From UMGS172 sp045587185 (GTDB lineage Bacteria > Bacillota > Clostridia > Oscillospirales > Acutalibacteraceae), in the NCBI GenBank assembly GCA_045587185.1, contig JAZNBS010000043.1, positions 1-43,051 of the forward strand: 43,051 bases of DNA, read 5' to 3'. Positions 32,252 to 39,837 of the stretch are shown here, piece after piece. The position numbers and the translations under genes are program-made. The first letter of the stretch is position 1. Every line of letters starts with the position of its first letter. A model generated the notes under the pieces. That model was not told the origin of the DNA and made no database searches. It saw only the letters and a program-made list of their open reading frames with translations.

Positions 32252-33700
32252 ATGCGTGATAAGTATGATGTGCTGATAGTAGGCGCAGGTCTTGCAGGCC
32301 TTTATGCCGCCTATAATCTCGACAACAGAATAAATGCCCTTGTGGTCTCAAAACGCGATTTGAGGCTATGCAACAGCAATCTGGCGCAGGGCGGTGTTGC
32401 CGCTGTGCTTGATACTGTGAATGACAGTTACGACCTGCATATTGAGGACACTATGATTGCGGGCGGACGTGAAAACCGAATTGAGGCGGTTGACGTACTT
32501 GTCAGGGAAGGTCCTGATGATGTCCGCCGAATGATTGACCTCGGTGCCGAGTTTGACAAGGTTGACGGTCACATCCATGCCACGTTGGAGGGCGGTCATT
32601 GCCGCAGGCGTATCGTTCACCACCGTGACACTACGGGTGAGGAACTTATGCGTACCGTTATCGCCGCCACAAATGAACTTCCCAACGTGGATATTGAGGA
32701 AAACTGTTCGTTAGCGTTTCTTGACGAGGCCAACAACGGATACTATGCCTCATTACTCAAAAACGGCAAACTTCACACCGTTGCGGCATCCTATGTCATC
32801 ATTGCAACGGGTGGCATCGGCCGTGTTTACAAATACACAACCAACTCGTCCATTGCAACGGGTGACGGAATCGCCATTGCCGCAGGTCTTGGCGCAAGAA
32901 TTGAGAATCTAAGTTATATTCAGTTCCACCCAACAGGCTTTGCGGGGGACAACTGCCGTGAGCGTTTTCTGATAAGTGAGGCTGTCAGAGGTGAGGGCGC
33001 CTACCTTGTCAACTGTAACCGCGAACGTTTTATGCACCGATATGACGAGCGTCTTGAGTTGGCACCGCGCGATGTTGTATCACGCGGTATCATTCTTGAA
33101 TCACGCAGAACGGGTAGTGATAAATTTTATCTTGACATAACCCATAGGACACCTGAGTTCATCAAAGACCGATTCCCGATGATATACGAGCGCTGTCTGA
33201 ATGAGGGTATTGACATAACACGTGACCATATCCCTGTTTTCCCGACCCATCATTATCTTATGGGCGGTATCAACGTCGACCTTAACTCGAGAACCAGAAT
33301 AAACCGACTTTACGCAGTAGGTGAATGTTCTCACACGGGTGTCCACGGCAAAAATAGGCTTGCTTCCAACAGCCTTTTGGAGGCGCTTGTTTTCGGTCGC
33401 CGCGCCGCCGAGGATATCAACCGTTGCTATAACGACACTTCGGTTTTCGGCAAGGTGCACGAACATACAACCGACGGCGCGCCGATGCCGACAGGTATGC
33501 GCACATCTATCCGAAATATTATGCAAAAATGCCATTTTGTTCTGCCCAATCCCGAAGCAGCAAGAAAATACCAGCCCGAGGTTGAAGACATTGCGGCGCG
33601 TCTTAACAATAAGTGTTTTAAAATTACCAACGACTATCTTGAGGCACGTTCGCTTGCAACAGTGGCTTCAATAGTACTTAAGGAGGTACTTCACAAATGA
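32252..33700 (+). CDS. nadB: L-aspartate oxidase
   Basis: A 482-residue flavoprotein of the succinate dehydrogenase/fumarate reductase family: L-aspartate to iminoaspartate, first step of de novo NAD synthesis. Landmarks are the FAD-binding DVLIVGAGLAGLYAAYN at the start, NSNLAQGGVAAVL, EGGHCRRRIVHHRDTTG, IQFHPTGF, PTHHYLMGGINVD and the C-terminal GVHGKNRLASNSLLEALVFGRRAA. Oxygen cannot be the usual acceptor in an anaerobe; fumarate is the likely one (inference). The start is the ATG at 32252, 9 bases after GAGAGG; upstream frame extension runs through the promoter. The stop overlaps the nadC start (ATGA). Confidence 0.96.
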   Translation: MRDKYDVLIVGAGLAGLYAAYNLDNRINALVVSKRDLRLCNSNLAQGGVAAVLDTVNDSYDLHIEDTMIAGGRENRIEAVDVLVREGPDDVRRMIDLGAEFDKVDGHIHATLEGGHCRRRIVHHRDTTGEELMRTVIAATNELPNVDIEENCSLAFLDEANNGYYASLLKNGKLHTVAASYVIIATGGIGRVYKYTTNSSIATGDGIAIAAGLGARIENLSYIQFHPTGFAGDNCRERFLISEAVRGEGAYLVNCNRERFMHRYDERLELAPRDVVSRGIILESRRTGSDKFYLDITHRTPEFIKDRFPMIYERCLNEGIDITRDHIPVFPTHHYLMGGINVDLNSRTRINRLYAVGECSHTGVHGKNRLASNSLLEALVFGRRAAEDINRCYNDTSVFGKVHEHTTDGAPMPTGMRTSIRNIMQKCHFVLPNPEAARKYQPEVEDIAARLNNKCFKITNDYLEARSLATVASIVLKEVLHK

Positions 33701-34527
33701 TGCAGTTTTATATTGATGACATAATAAAAAAAGCCCTGCTTGAGGATATTAACTATATTGATATGGCGGCGGACAACCTTTTGCCTGACACTCAGATTTC
33801 CGGCGCAAAATTTTTAGCCAAGGCCGACGGTATACTTTGCGGTGTTGATGTAGCCTTGCGAGTTTTTGAACTTTTAGGCAATTTCAATATCAAAAAATAT
33901 ATGAACGATGGTGACAGTCTCAAAAAAGGCGATATCATTGCCGAAATCGAGGGTCCTACCAAACTATTGCTTAAGGGCGAGCGCACATCGCTCAACCTTA
34001 TTCAGCATATGTCGGGTATTGCTAGTATGACTCGCCAAGCCGTTGACCTTATTAAAGGCACTAATGCCACCGTTACTGACACAAGAAAGACTCTGCCCGG
34101 TCTGCGTGCTTTGCAAAAGTATGCCGTGACCTGCGGCGGCGGTAAGAATCACCGTTTTAATCTTTCGGATGCCGCAATGCTCAAGGATAATCACATTGAT
34201 GCTGCGGGAAGCATTACCAAGGCTGTTTCCACCTTGCGCGAGAAGATTGGCCACACCGTAAAAATCGAGGTTGAGACCCGCACCTTGGACGAGGTGGCCG
34301 AGGCTCTGACCACGGGTTGTGAAATTATTATGCTCGATAATATGGATTGCGACACAATGAGAAAAGCTGTTGAGATGACCGACGGACGCGCCTTGCTTGA
34401 GGCATCGGGCAACATCACCGCCGAGACTATACGTGCCGTTGCCGAGACAGGTGTTGACATTATTTCGATCGGTGCTCTGACCCATTCGGTCAAGGCTTTC
34501 GACATTTCTTTGAAAATTTCCAAATAG
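33697..34527 (+). CDS. nadC: nicotinate-nucleotide pyrophosphorylase (quinolinate phosphoribosyltransferase)
   Basis: A 276-residue enzyme: quinolinate + PRPP to nicotinate mononucleotide + CO2 + PPi. Landmarks: GERTSLNLIQHMSGIA, DTRKTLPGLRALQKYAV, GGGKNHRFNLSDAAMLKDNH, IEVETRTLDEV and the C-terminal ITAETIRAVAETGVDIISIGALTHS. Length is normal. AAGGAGG lies 10 bases before the ATG, and the start overlaps the nadB stop by four bases. nadA, the intervening pathway step, is not in this window. Its stop is only two bases from that of a convergent small frame. Confidence 0.96.
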   Translation: MMQFYIDDIIKKALLEDINYIDMAADNLLPDTQISGAKFLAKADGILCGVDVALRVFELLGNFNIKKYMNDGDSLKKGDIIAEIEGPTKLLLKGERTSLNLIQHMSGIASMTRQAVDLIKGTNATVTDTRKTLPGLRALQKYAVTCGGGKNHRFNLSDAAMLKDNHIDAAGSITKAVSTLREKIGHTVKIEVETRTLDEVAEALTTGCEIIMLDNMDCDTMRKAVEMTDGRALLEASGNITAETIRAVAETGVDIISIGALTHSVKAFDISLKISK

Positions 34528-34529
34528 AC

Positions 34530-34676
34530 TTACCGTTTTGTCTCGGCCGTGGACTGTGCTGAGTGAAAAATCTCAGCAACGTGTTTTGGCTGTTCAAACA
34601 TCGCGACTGACTCGGTCAAGACCGTTTCACGGCCGAATTGAGAGAGTTTTTGGTTTTTTCTTGGTAATTTTTTCAT
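34530..34676 (-). CDS. candidate 48-residue small protein
   Basis: An open frame on the minus strand: ATG at 34676, stop TAA at 34530-34532. AAAGGGGTG is placed about 6 bases before the ATG. The product starts MKKLPRKNQKLSQFGRETVL and is basic at the N-terminus, then amphipathic; it has no membrane segment. Codon choice (GCC GAG, ACC GAG, GTC TTG) looks like that of neighbouring genes. I do not recognise it. The same bases contain dyads 34543-34551 with 34628-34636 (9 bp), 34558-34563 with 34572-34577, and 34613-34616 with 34621-34624. The region could therefore instead encode a structured RNA. No strong promoter was found. Confidence 0.5.
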   Translation of the reverse strand: MKKLPRKNQKLSQFGRETVLTESVAMFEQPKHVAEIFHSAQSTAETKR

Positions 34677-34738
34677 TATCGGCACCCCTTTTTAACATTA
34701 TTTCTTAAAGGAAGCCGAAAATGTAAAGGAGCTTTCAA

Positions 34739-35179
34739 ATGAAGCGCAGAATTTGTATGATAGTAGCATTGCTTGCCGTTATAATCACTTCGGTAAACGT
34801 CGGTTTTTTTGTCAAGGATGAGTTTTTCTACTCGCTTGACGACCTTCCGCAAGGCAAACTCTTGAGAAATGAATATAATCAAAGCATTTTGTTCAGCACG
34901 GGTTATCTGCTTGAAATTTATGAAATTTCGGCGACCGACGAGCATCCTGCCGCCATCCGTGTGGCCGTGCGGAATGACAAAACCGACCAAAGCCGTACGA
35001 TATATTGGCAAATTGGAACGCGTGAAAGTCTTGTTTATTGGCCCGAAGAAGAAGAAAATACCGTTTATATCAACGGTGTGCCGATTAACTATGTTAACGG
35101 TGCTTATGATTGCCGCGATTTTCACGGCTTTACCTATGTTGCTCCAACCGAAGAGGATGGGCAGAAAGGCGCATTCTGA
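34739..35179 (+). CDS. DUF5412-like membrane-anchored or secreted protein
   Basis: A 146-residue protein with an N-terminal membrane/signal segment (about residues 4-24, after MKRR) and no lipobox cysteine. The body, SLDDLPQGKLLRNEYNQS ... IYWQIG ... TVYINGVPINYVNGAYDCRD, resembles the DUF5412 group seen in Firmicutes. That group has an LP.G.ll.e start, an IYW motif and a V.ING...D.R ending. The function is unknown. AAAGGAG lies 8 bases before the ATG. The gene diverges from the 48-residue frame, and the next small gene follows 55 bases later. Confidence 0.65.
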   Translation: MKRRICMIVALLAVIITSVNVGFFVKDEFFYSLDDLPQGKLLRNEYNQSILFSTGYLLEIYEISATDEHPAAIRVAVRNDKTDQSRTIYWQIGTRESLVYWPEEEENTVYINGVPINYVNGAYDCRDFHGFTYVAPTEEDGQKGAF

Positions 35180-35234
35180 TATTTTTGACAAATATGTATA
35201 AAATACATATATAAAAATTTTAAAGGAGACCGCA

Positions 35235-35468
35235 ATGAAAAAAATTATTTGCAAAAGAGAGTATGACACTGATGTGGCAACCCTCATCAAAAAACATTCA
35301 GCAGGAGAGTTTGGCGACCCCCAAGGCTTTGAGGAATCACTTTACGAAATGCCTGACGGCAAGTTGTTCCTCTATGTTAACGGCGGAGAAGAATCGGTTT
35401 ACAAAAAGGAAAACATCAAGAGCATCTCCAAAGAAAAAGCCGAGGTCTGGCTCAAAGAGCACGAATAA
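35235..35468 (+). CDS. small conserved-type hypothetical protein
   Basis: A 77-residue soluble protein starting MKKIICKREYDTDVATLIKK. The plan KR.YDTD.A..., FEESLYEMPDGKLFLYVNGGEES..., then EKAEVWLKEH is one I recall from a scattered family of small Firmicutes proteins (lead K(I)I.GK.YDT.TA, a LY....G.ffl..GG core, and a final EEA..W). No function is known to me. AAAGGAG lies 8 bases before the ATG, and a terminator follows 10 bases after the stop. Confidence 0.7.
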   Translation: MKKIICKREYDTDVATLIKKHSAGEFGDPQGFEESLYEMPDGKLFLYVNGGEESVYKKENIKSISKEKAEVWLKEHE

Positions 35469-35478
35469 TCATAAATTA

Positions 35479-35515
35479 AAAATCCCAAACAGTTACACTG
35501 ATTTGGGATTTTTTT
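35479..35515 (+). terminator. terminator after the 77-residue gene
   Basis: AAAATCCCAAA (35479-35489) pairs with TTTGGGATTTT (35502-35512), followed by T's to 35515. Confidence 0.85.
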
Positions 35516-35734
35516 CTATTAATATCGAAAGATATTTGGCACATAATACTGTTACCGAGCAAAAATCAAAGCAGGGTACATTACGGCAACAGAAATTACT
35601 GAAAAGCCTGATGTCAACCGCCTTTGCGGACTGTTTTGGTAAAAGTTCGGTTGATGTCAGGGCGAGTATTTTAAGTTTTCAACTTCATCAATAGTGGGTT
35701 GGATGTTTTGACTACTTACCATGACAAAATAAAA

Positions 35735-35757
35735 GACACACTGAGTGTCAGTGTGTC
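35735..35757 (-). terminator. terminator hairpin, minus-strand side
   Basis: GACACACTGA-GTG-TCAGTGTGTC is a perfect 10-bp stem with a 3-base loop. The minus strand continues into TTTTATTTTG, so it probably ends the GH16-like gene. Confidence 0.75.
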
Positions 35758-35760
35758 GGG

Positions 35761-35795
35761 ACCGACGGATTTGCTGTGCTTTCCGTCGGTTTTTA
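35761..35795 (+). terminator. terminator hairpin, plus-strand side
   Basis: ACCGACGGA (35761-35769) pairs with TCCGTCGGT (35782-35790), followed by TTTTTATTTT. It is oriented for plus-strand transcription, although no gene is visible in the 245 bases before it. Confidence 0.75.
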
Positions 35796-35797
35796 TT

Positions 35798-37573
35798 TTA
35801 TTTTTTATTTTGGGTTTTATCGGGTTTCGGAGCAACAACAGTGGTGCGGTCGGTCAGTTTGCTTCCCTCACGCTGATAGACCCTTACCCAGTCAACGCAA
35901 ACATCCAAAGGCCACATTGCAACCTCGTCAATGGCTTCCTGCTCTGTGAGATTGACACCCATAGTGAAATCAAGGTAAAGTTCGGTCTCTCTGAATTCCT
36001 TGAACTTGTCAGCACCAATCTCTACAGTGCCGTATGAAACACCGTCAATAAAATAACGGATAGAATTAGGTGTCCACTCGACTCCATAGGTATGGAATTC
36101 ATTGTCATTAAGCACCTTTCCGTTTTCAAGTGAACCCGAACGGTAGCATTCATAGGTGGGCTCAAGCAACTTCAGATATGTTGAATAATACTTATCCGAC
36201 TCAAGGATGCCCGCACTTGCAAAGATGGTATCATTACTTGCAAGAGAGTTGAAAACATCTATCTGCGAGACATTCTTCTTGTTGTCACTTTGGTTTATCA
36301 GTGACAGTCTCGCCCAGAAACCGGGGACGGCACGCATCTTGGCACGAACCTCAACATAGCCGTATCTCATACTCATTGAATTTTGGGTGGTGATATGTCC
36401 GGAAATATAACCCTCACTTCCTAAAACGGTGGAAATAACAAGGTTGTTTCCGTCATCCTTTATCCTATTGGGCTTAAAATGCATCAATGCCGCGGCATCT
36501 CCGTAACCGACAATGGCGCCGTCTTCAGCAAACCATTTCTCGGTGTTAATACTATGCGCGTTGAATTCGTCAGAAAAAACCAGTTCATAACCGTCGAAAT
36601 TCTCACCGCCGTAGGTTGAAATACTGCCTGTATCACAGAAATTGGGTTTTATGTGCACGGGGGCGGCAGTGATGGATGCGTTTTCTACCATCTGTGCAAA
36701 CTTTATAACTGCTTCAGATGTTGCTTCAATCTGACCGCCACGCAAAATTAGTTTTGAACTGTACTGCGCAATGGCATAACGCTTTGTGGCAAAGAAACTT
36801 GTGACATAGGTCTGACCGCGATTGGTATCGCCTATAAGTATCTCATATCTCGATTCCTCAACGGCATCGGTAACCAAAGGCACCTCAACACCTGTTGCTT
36901 CTTTAATGGCACGGACAAGACGCTGGGCAGCACTACGCTCGATATAAGAGGGCGAACCCGACATTACAACCGAGTACTGAACGATATTGATATCGTCAAT
37001 AGTTACTACCGGTGTGTCTGAACGGTCACTGAGATACATATAACTATAATCCTGACTGAATGTCTTGTCAAAACTATTGTTTAAAAGGTTATTCAATATG
37101 TAGTTAAAAGCATCCTCACGGCCGTATTTCGACATCCAGCAAACGCTCAATGTGTTGTTGTATCCGCGCAACAGATAATCGTAATAATTGTTGGAACGGA
37201 TGCTTTCCATAAGGTTGGACGTTTCGCTCGATTCATTATAAAGTGTATTGCCGAGAAGGATTATCTTTTGATCGCCGTCGGTAACATTCAGGGTGTCGGG
37301 ACAAATCTGAAAGGTTGCCGAGGAAGATGAGGACAACTTTTCAAGAAAATCGACAAACGAGTCAAGTTCAGCATAACTTGCGTTATTGCGATAGACAAGC
37401 AGATAATCGCAGTTTATTTTATCGACCGAGTCAACTATCATCTGATAATTACCCGAAATATAACCTATATCAACCTTGTCACCCTGTTTTTCCTCATCGC
37501 ATCCCACAAAGGATAAAGATATCATAACCACCGAAAGAACTGTGGCAACTGTGCGCAAAAAAGAACGGTTCAA
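35798..37573 (-). CDS. lipoprotein with two DUF4838-like units and a catalytically degenerate GH16-like domain
   Basis: A 591-residue predicted lipoprotein: signal segment residues 5-24 and lipobox SFVGC, with Cys25 as the lipid site. Residues 60-115 and 198-250 each end in an ILLGNT / ILIGDT motif like the N-terminal domain of GH67/DUF4838 proteins. Residues 329-567 form a GH16 (laminarinase-type) domain: YELVFSDEFNAHSINTEKW, SGHITTQNSMSMRYGYVEVRAKM, FHTYGVEWTPNSIRYFIDG and a final DWVRVYQ. The GH16 active site ExDx(x)E reads QIDVFNS (437-443), so both catalytic glutamates are missing and a binding role is likely. The start is TTG at 37573, preceded by AAAGGTG; no ATG is suitably placed. It has its own promoter, with palindromes on both sides. 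Confidence 0.8.
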   Translation of the reverse strand: MNRSFLRTVATVLSVVMISLSFVGCDEEKQGDKVDIGYISGNYQMIVDSVDKINCDYLLVYRNNASYAELDSFVDFLEKLSSSSSATFQICPDTLNVTDGDQKIILLGNTLYNESSETSNLMESIRSNNYYDYLLRGYNNTLSVCWMSKYGREDAFNYILNNLLNNSFDKTFSQDYSYMYLSDRSDTPVVTIDDINIVQYSVVMSGSPSYIERSAAQRLVRAIKEATGVEVPLVTDAVEESRYEILIGDTNRGQTYVTSFFATKRYAIAQYSSKLILRGGQIEATSEAVIKFAQMVENASITAAPVHIKPNFCDTGSISTYGGENFDGYELVFSDEFNAHSINTEKWFAEDGAIVGYGDAAALMHFKPNRIKDDGNNLVISTVLGSEGYISGHITTQNSMSMRYGYVEVRAKMRAVPGFWARLSLINQSDNKKNVSQIDVFNSLASNDTIFASAGILESDKYYSTYLKLLEPTYECYRSGSLENGKVLNDNEFHTYGVEWTPNSIRYFIDGVSYGTVEIGADKFKEFRETELYLDFTMGVNLTEQEAIDEVAMWPLDVCVDWVRVYQREGSKLTDRTTVVAPKPDKTQNKK

Positions 37574-37604
37574 AACGATAACACCTTTCGTATATACTTT
37601 TCCA

Positions 37605-37619
37605 TACTGTTACACAGTA
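37605..37619. promoter_or_regulatory. inverted repeat at the start site of the GH16-like gene
   Basis: TACTGT-TAC-ACAGTA, with 6-bp arms, lies directly downstream of the -10 and would cover the transcription start. Candidate operator. Confidence 0.4.
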
Positions 37620-37648
37620 ATTTTACTATAACAACAGCCGTCAGTCAA
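37620..37648 (-). promoter_or_regulatory. sigma-A promoter of the GH16-like lipoprotein gene
   Basis: On the minus strand TTGACT (37643-37648), 17 bases, TAAAAT (37620-37625). A 16-bp perfect palindrome, TTTACAATATTGTAAA (37659-37674), lies 10 bases upstream of the -35. It looks like a vegetative promoter rather than an ECF one. Confidence 0.65.
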
Positions 37649-37678
37649 GCAGTATATTTTTACAATATTGTAAATTTA

Positions 37679-37708
37679 GCCAAAGCATTCGGGCTTGAAC
37701 ACTTTGGC
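37679..37708. repeat. GCCAAAG/CTTTGGC hairpin sharing 14 bases with the ferredoxin leader
   Basis: A 7-bp stem (37679-37685 with 37702-37708). TTAGCCAAAGCATT at 37676-37689 is identical to 25044-25057 in the ferredoxin leader hairpin. Confidence 0.4.
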
Positions 37709-37711
37709 AAC

Positions 37712-37747
37712 AAAAAATGTCCTAAAATTTCGATTTTAGGACATTTT
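37712..37747 (-). terminator. terminator of the sigma/anti-sigma operon
   Basis: A 15-bp perfect stem (37714-37728 with 37733-37747) with a TTCG loop (CGAA on the minus strand). The minus strand ends in a T-run. It separates the RsgI-like gene from the GH16-like gene. Confidence 0.85.
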
Positions 37748-37766
37748 ATTGTTAAATATCACGGCA

Positions 37767-39050
37767 TCAGTCGTCAAATTCCTTTTGCCAATCGATTATC
37801 TTGCCCGTACGTGCATCAATCTCGTAATTATAATCATATTTGCTGTGCTTGAACTCGATCTCATAATGCGGCACGCCATCGTCAACATCAAGTTCAATTT
37901 CCATACGCCTTGCATCAGCGGCCTTAATGCCCGCGTGACCCAACGCTATTTCCTTGGCTTTGCTCTGCTTTATAAATCCGTCGGGCAAAGTCTGACCTGC
38001 GCCTGCGTTATCGTTCTGATTGGCATTACCGTTGCCGTTGCCGCTATGGTCGTCGGGCGCGTTCGAAACCTGCACCACCGAGCCGTCAAGCGCCGAAATG
38101 TCATAGTCATATTCACGGCCGTTGTAATCAAACTCAATTTCGTAAACCATTTTGCCGTTTTCGTAATCGATCTCGATTTCAAGGTTTCTTATATCCGACT
38201 CGGTCACGCCAAGCGCTCCCAAAGCGGCTTTTTTGGCGGCCTCATAACCGATATATTTTTTCTGGCTTGCCTCACCCGAGGCGTCAACCGACTCGTTGAC
38301 CTTTTGACCCGATTTGCTCAAAAGATTAAGTTCATTGATGCTTAGAGGCACCAATTCCTCAAAACTGTAACGGTTGTCCGAGGCAATTATGCGATTGATG
38401 AAATGCACCTTGCCGACGCTTATTCCGTGTTTTTCGGCAAGTTCTTTGGCTTCGCTTGATTTTACCGACTGGCAAAGCACCGCACCGTTAAAATCATCAG
38501 ATCTAAGCAGTCTTTCAACCTCTTGTGACAGTCTGTTTTCCAAAGCCTTGCCCTTTTCGGCATCAAAACTCTCGACACTCACCAAAATAGAGTTGGCAAG
38601 TTCGTTTATATATCCGTTTCTTACCATCGAACCCACAAGTGCATTGACAGCAACATTGACATCACTGCCTTTAAAATCCATACCGTCAACGATAACCTTG
38701 GCATCATCATTAAGCGGTTTTACCTCAATAACGCGTTCGTTGGTATCAACCTTCATCTCAATGCTGGGGTTGACATCAAATATAACGGTTGCGGCAAGGT
38801 CAATATCCGAAACATAGTTCTTGTCGTTTTTTGAAATCCAGTTATAGCCGAAAGCACCGACAAGTACAAGTGCCACGGCGGCCGCCACTGCAACGGCTCC
38901 TTTCAACCAATAATTTTTACGTCTGTTTTCTTTCATTTCTATCACCTTTCCATTTCGTCTCTCACATTCTTTAAGGACGGAATCGAGAACGTCAGGTGTG
39001 GAGTCTTCAACTGCCTTTTTCAATTTCAACTCAACATCTCTGTCGGTCAT
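37767..39050 (-). CDS. RsgI-like transmembrane anti-sigma protein with two PepSY domains
   Basis: A 427-residue protein. A cytoplasmic N-terminus of about 48 residues (presumed sigma-binding) precedes one membrane helix (about 49-70). The RsgI-type juxtamembrane region follows: DIDLAATVIFDVNPSIEMKV, with an Asn94-Pro95 bond at the place where RsgI proteins are known to cleave themselves. After a helical segment come two PepSY domains (about 266-327 and 360-422), each with a YEIEF strand, joined by an Asn/Gly-rich linker. C-terminal carbohydrate-binding modules of cellulosomal RsgI proteins are absent. The start overlaps the sigma gene stop by four bases (ATGA), the usual sigma/anti-sigma arrangement. 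The signal is unknown; peptides, protease control or wall polymers are possible. Confidence 0.82.
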   Translation of the reverse strand: MTDRDVELKLKKAVEDSTPDVLDSVLKECERRNGKVIEMKENRRKNYWLKGAVAVAAAVALVLVGAFGYNWISKNDKNYVSDIDLAATVIFDVNPSIEMKVDTNERVIEVKPLNDDAKVIVDGMDFKGSDVNVAVNALVGSMVRNGYINELANSILVSVESFDAEKGKALENRLSQEVERLLRSDDFNGAVLCQSVKSSEAKELAEKHGISVGKVHFINRIIASDNRYSFEELVPLSINELNLLSKSGQKVNESVDASGEASQKKYIGYEAAKKAALGALGVTESDIRNLEIEIDYENGKMVYEIEFDYNGREYDYDISALDGSVVQVSNAPDDHSGNGNGNANQNDNAGAGQTLPDGFIKQSKAKEIALGHAGIKAADARRMEIELDVDDGVPHYEIEFKHSKYDYNYEIDARTGKIIDWQKEFDD

Positions 39051-39625
39051 AGTTTTTCCTCCTCTAAAAATTTTCTCATTTTCTTTAATGCACGGTTATA
39101 TTTTGAAAGGACGGTGGCCGTAAGCATCCCGAGTAGCGATGCTATCTCGCGGAATTTAAGCCCTGATACAGCGTGAAGCATTACTATCTGACGTTGGTCG
39201 TCCGACAGCATATCCAACACTGCTTGAAGTACCGCCTTGTTTTCTGCCAAAGCCAATGTATTATCGTCGGCGGGAATTTGAGGCACACCCTCAGGGTTTA
39301 GTTCAACCGTTTTGTTGCTTTCTCGCAACTTCATATAGCAAAGATTTTTGACAACGGTCAGAACCCATGCCATCGGTTTGCCGTGAGGCTTGTAGTTTTC
39401 GGCATTTTGCCAAATTGCAACATAGCAGTTATGCATTGCATCCTCGGCATCGTGGGCATTCTTCAAAATCGAAAGTGCAAAACCATAGACCGATGATTTT
39501 GTTAGAATATAAAACTCACTCAAAGCGTCTTTGTTCCCTTTTGCAATTCCGTTTATCAAGACTTCAAGCGTTTGGGTATCAAAACGTTTATCATTTTCAG
39601 TTACCGGTATATTGAAAATGATCAT
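39047..39625 (-). CDS. ECF-type RNA polymerase sigma factor
   Basis: A 192-residue sigma-70 family protein with only regions 2 and 4. Region 2: ALSEFYILTKSSVYGFALSILKNAHDAEDAMHNCYVAIWQNA, with the WVLTVVKNLCYMKLR helix. Region 4: DMLSDDQRQIVMLHAVSGLKFREIASLLGM followed by the recognition helix TVLSKYNRALKKMRKFL. It is followed directly by the RsgI-like anti-sigma gene. GAGGAGG lies 6-7 bases before the ATG at 39625. Target promoters cannot be read from this one locus. The sigma gene probably has autoregulation, but I could not identify a convincing ECF promoter upstream. Confidence 0.9.
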   Translation of the reverse strand: MIIFNIPVTENDKRFDTQTLEVLINGIAKGNKDALSEFYILTKSSVYGFALSILKNAHDAEDAMHNCYVAIWQNAENYKPHGKPMAWVLTVVKNLCYMKLRESNKTVELNPEGVPQIPADDNTLALAENKAVLQAVLDMLSDDQRQIVMLHAVSGLKFREIASLLGMLTATVLSKYNRALKKMRKFLEEEKL

Positions 39626-39717
39626 CTGCGGCTCCTCCTCTCTACTTTAATAATGCACGAAAACGGGATTTTATTGCATAGGTGATGAAAATTTTTAAAA
39701 ATATCTTTAATAAGCAA

Positions 39718-39744
39718 AAACCGACCGCAAAAAACGGTCGGTTT
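39718..39744 (-). terminator. terminator of the SNF symporter gene
   Basis: AAACCGACCG (39718-39727) pairs with CGGTCGGTTT (39735-39744), and the minus strand continues T-rich. It lies about 95 bases after the symporter stop. The intervening stretch holds a loose GTCAAC/GTTGAC dyad and no gene. Confidence 0.7.
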
Positions 39745-39837
39745 GACTTACAGCGAATTAAACAGTCTCATGAGAAATCCGACCGTTTTATAAGTATGTC
39801 AACGTCAAAATACACTGTTGACACTGACAGTCATAAT

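Noticed and set aside
34543..34636. Known riboswitch in the dyads between nadC and the next gene
   Set aside because: The stems do not match any riboswitch class I know, and the same bases form an open frame with a ribosome binding site on the minus strand.
35263..35694. 143-codon frame overlapping the 77-residue gene
   Set aside because: It is out of frame with the gene that has the ribosome binding site and reads through a terminator. Only its last 27 codons lie in otherwise empty sequence.
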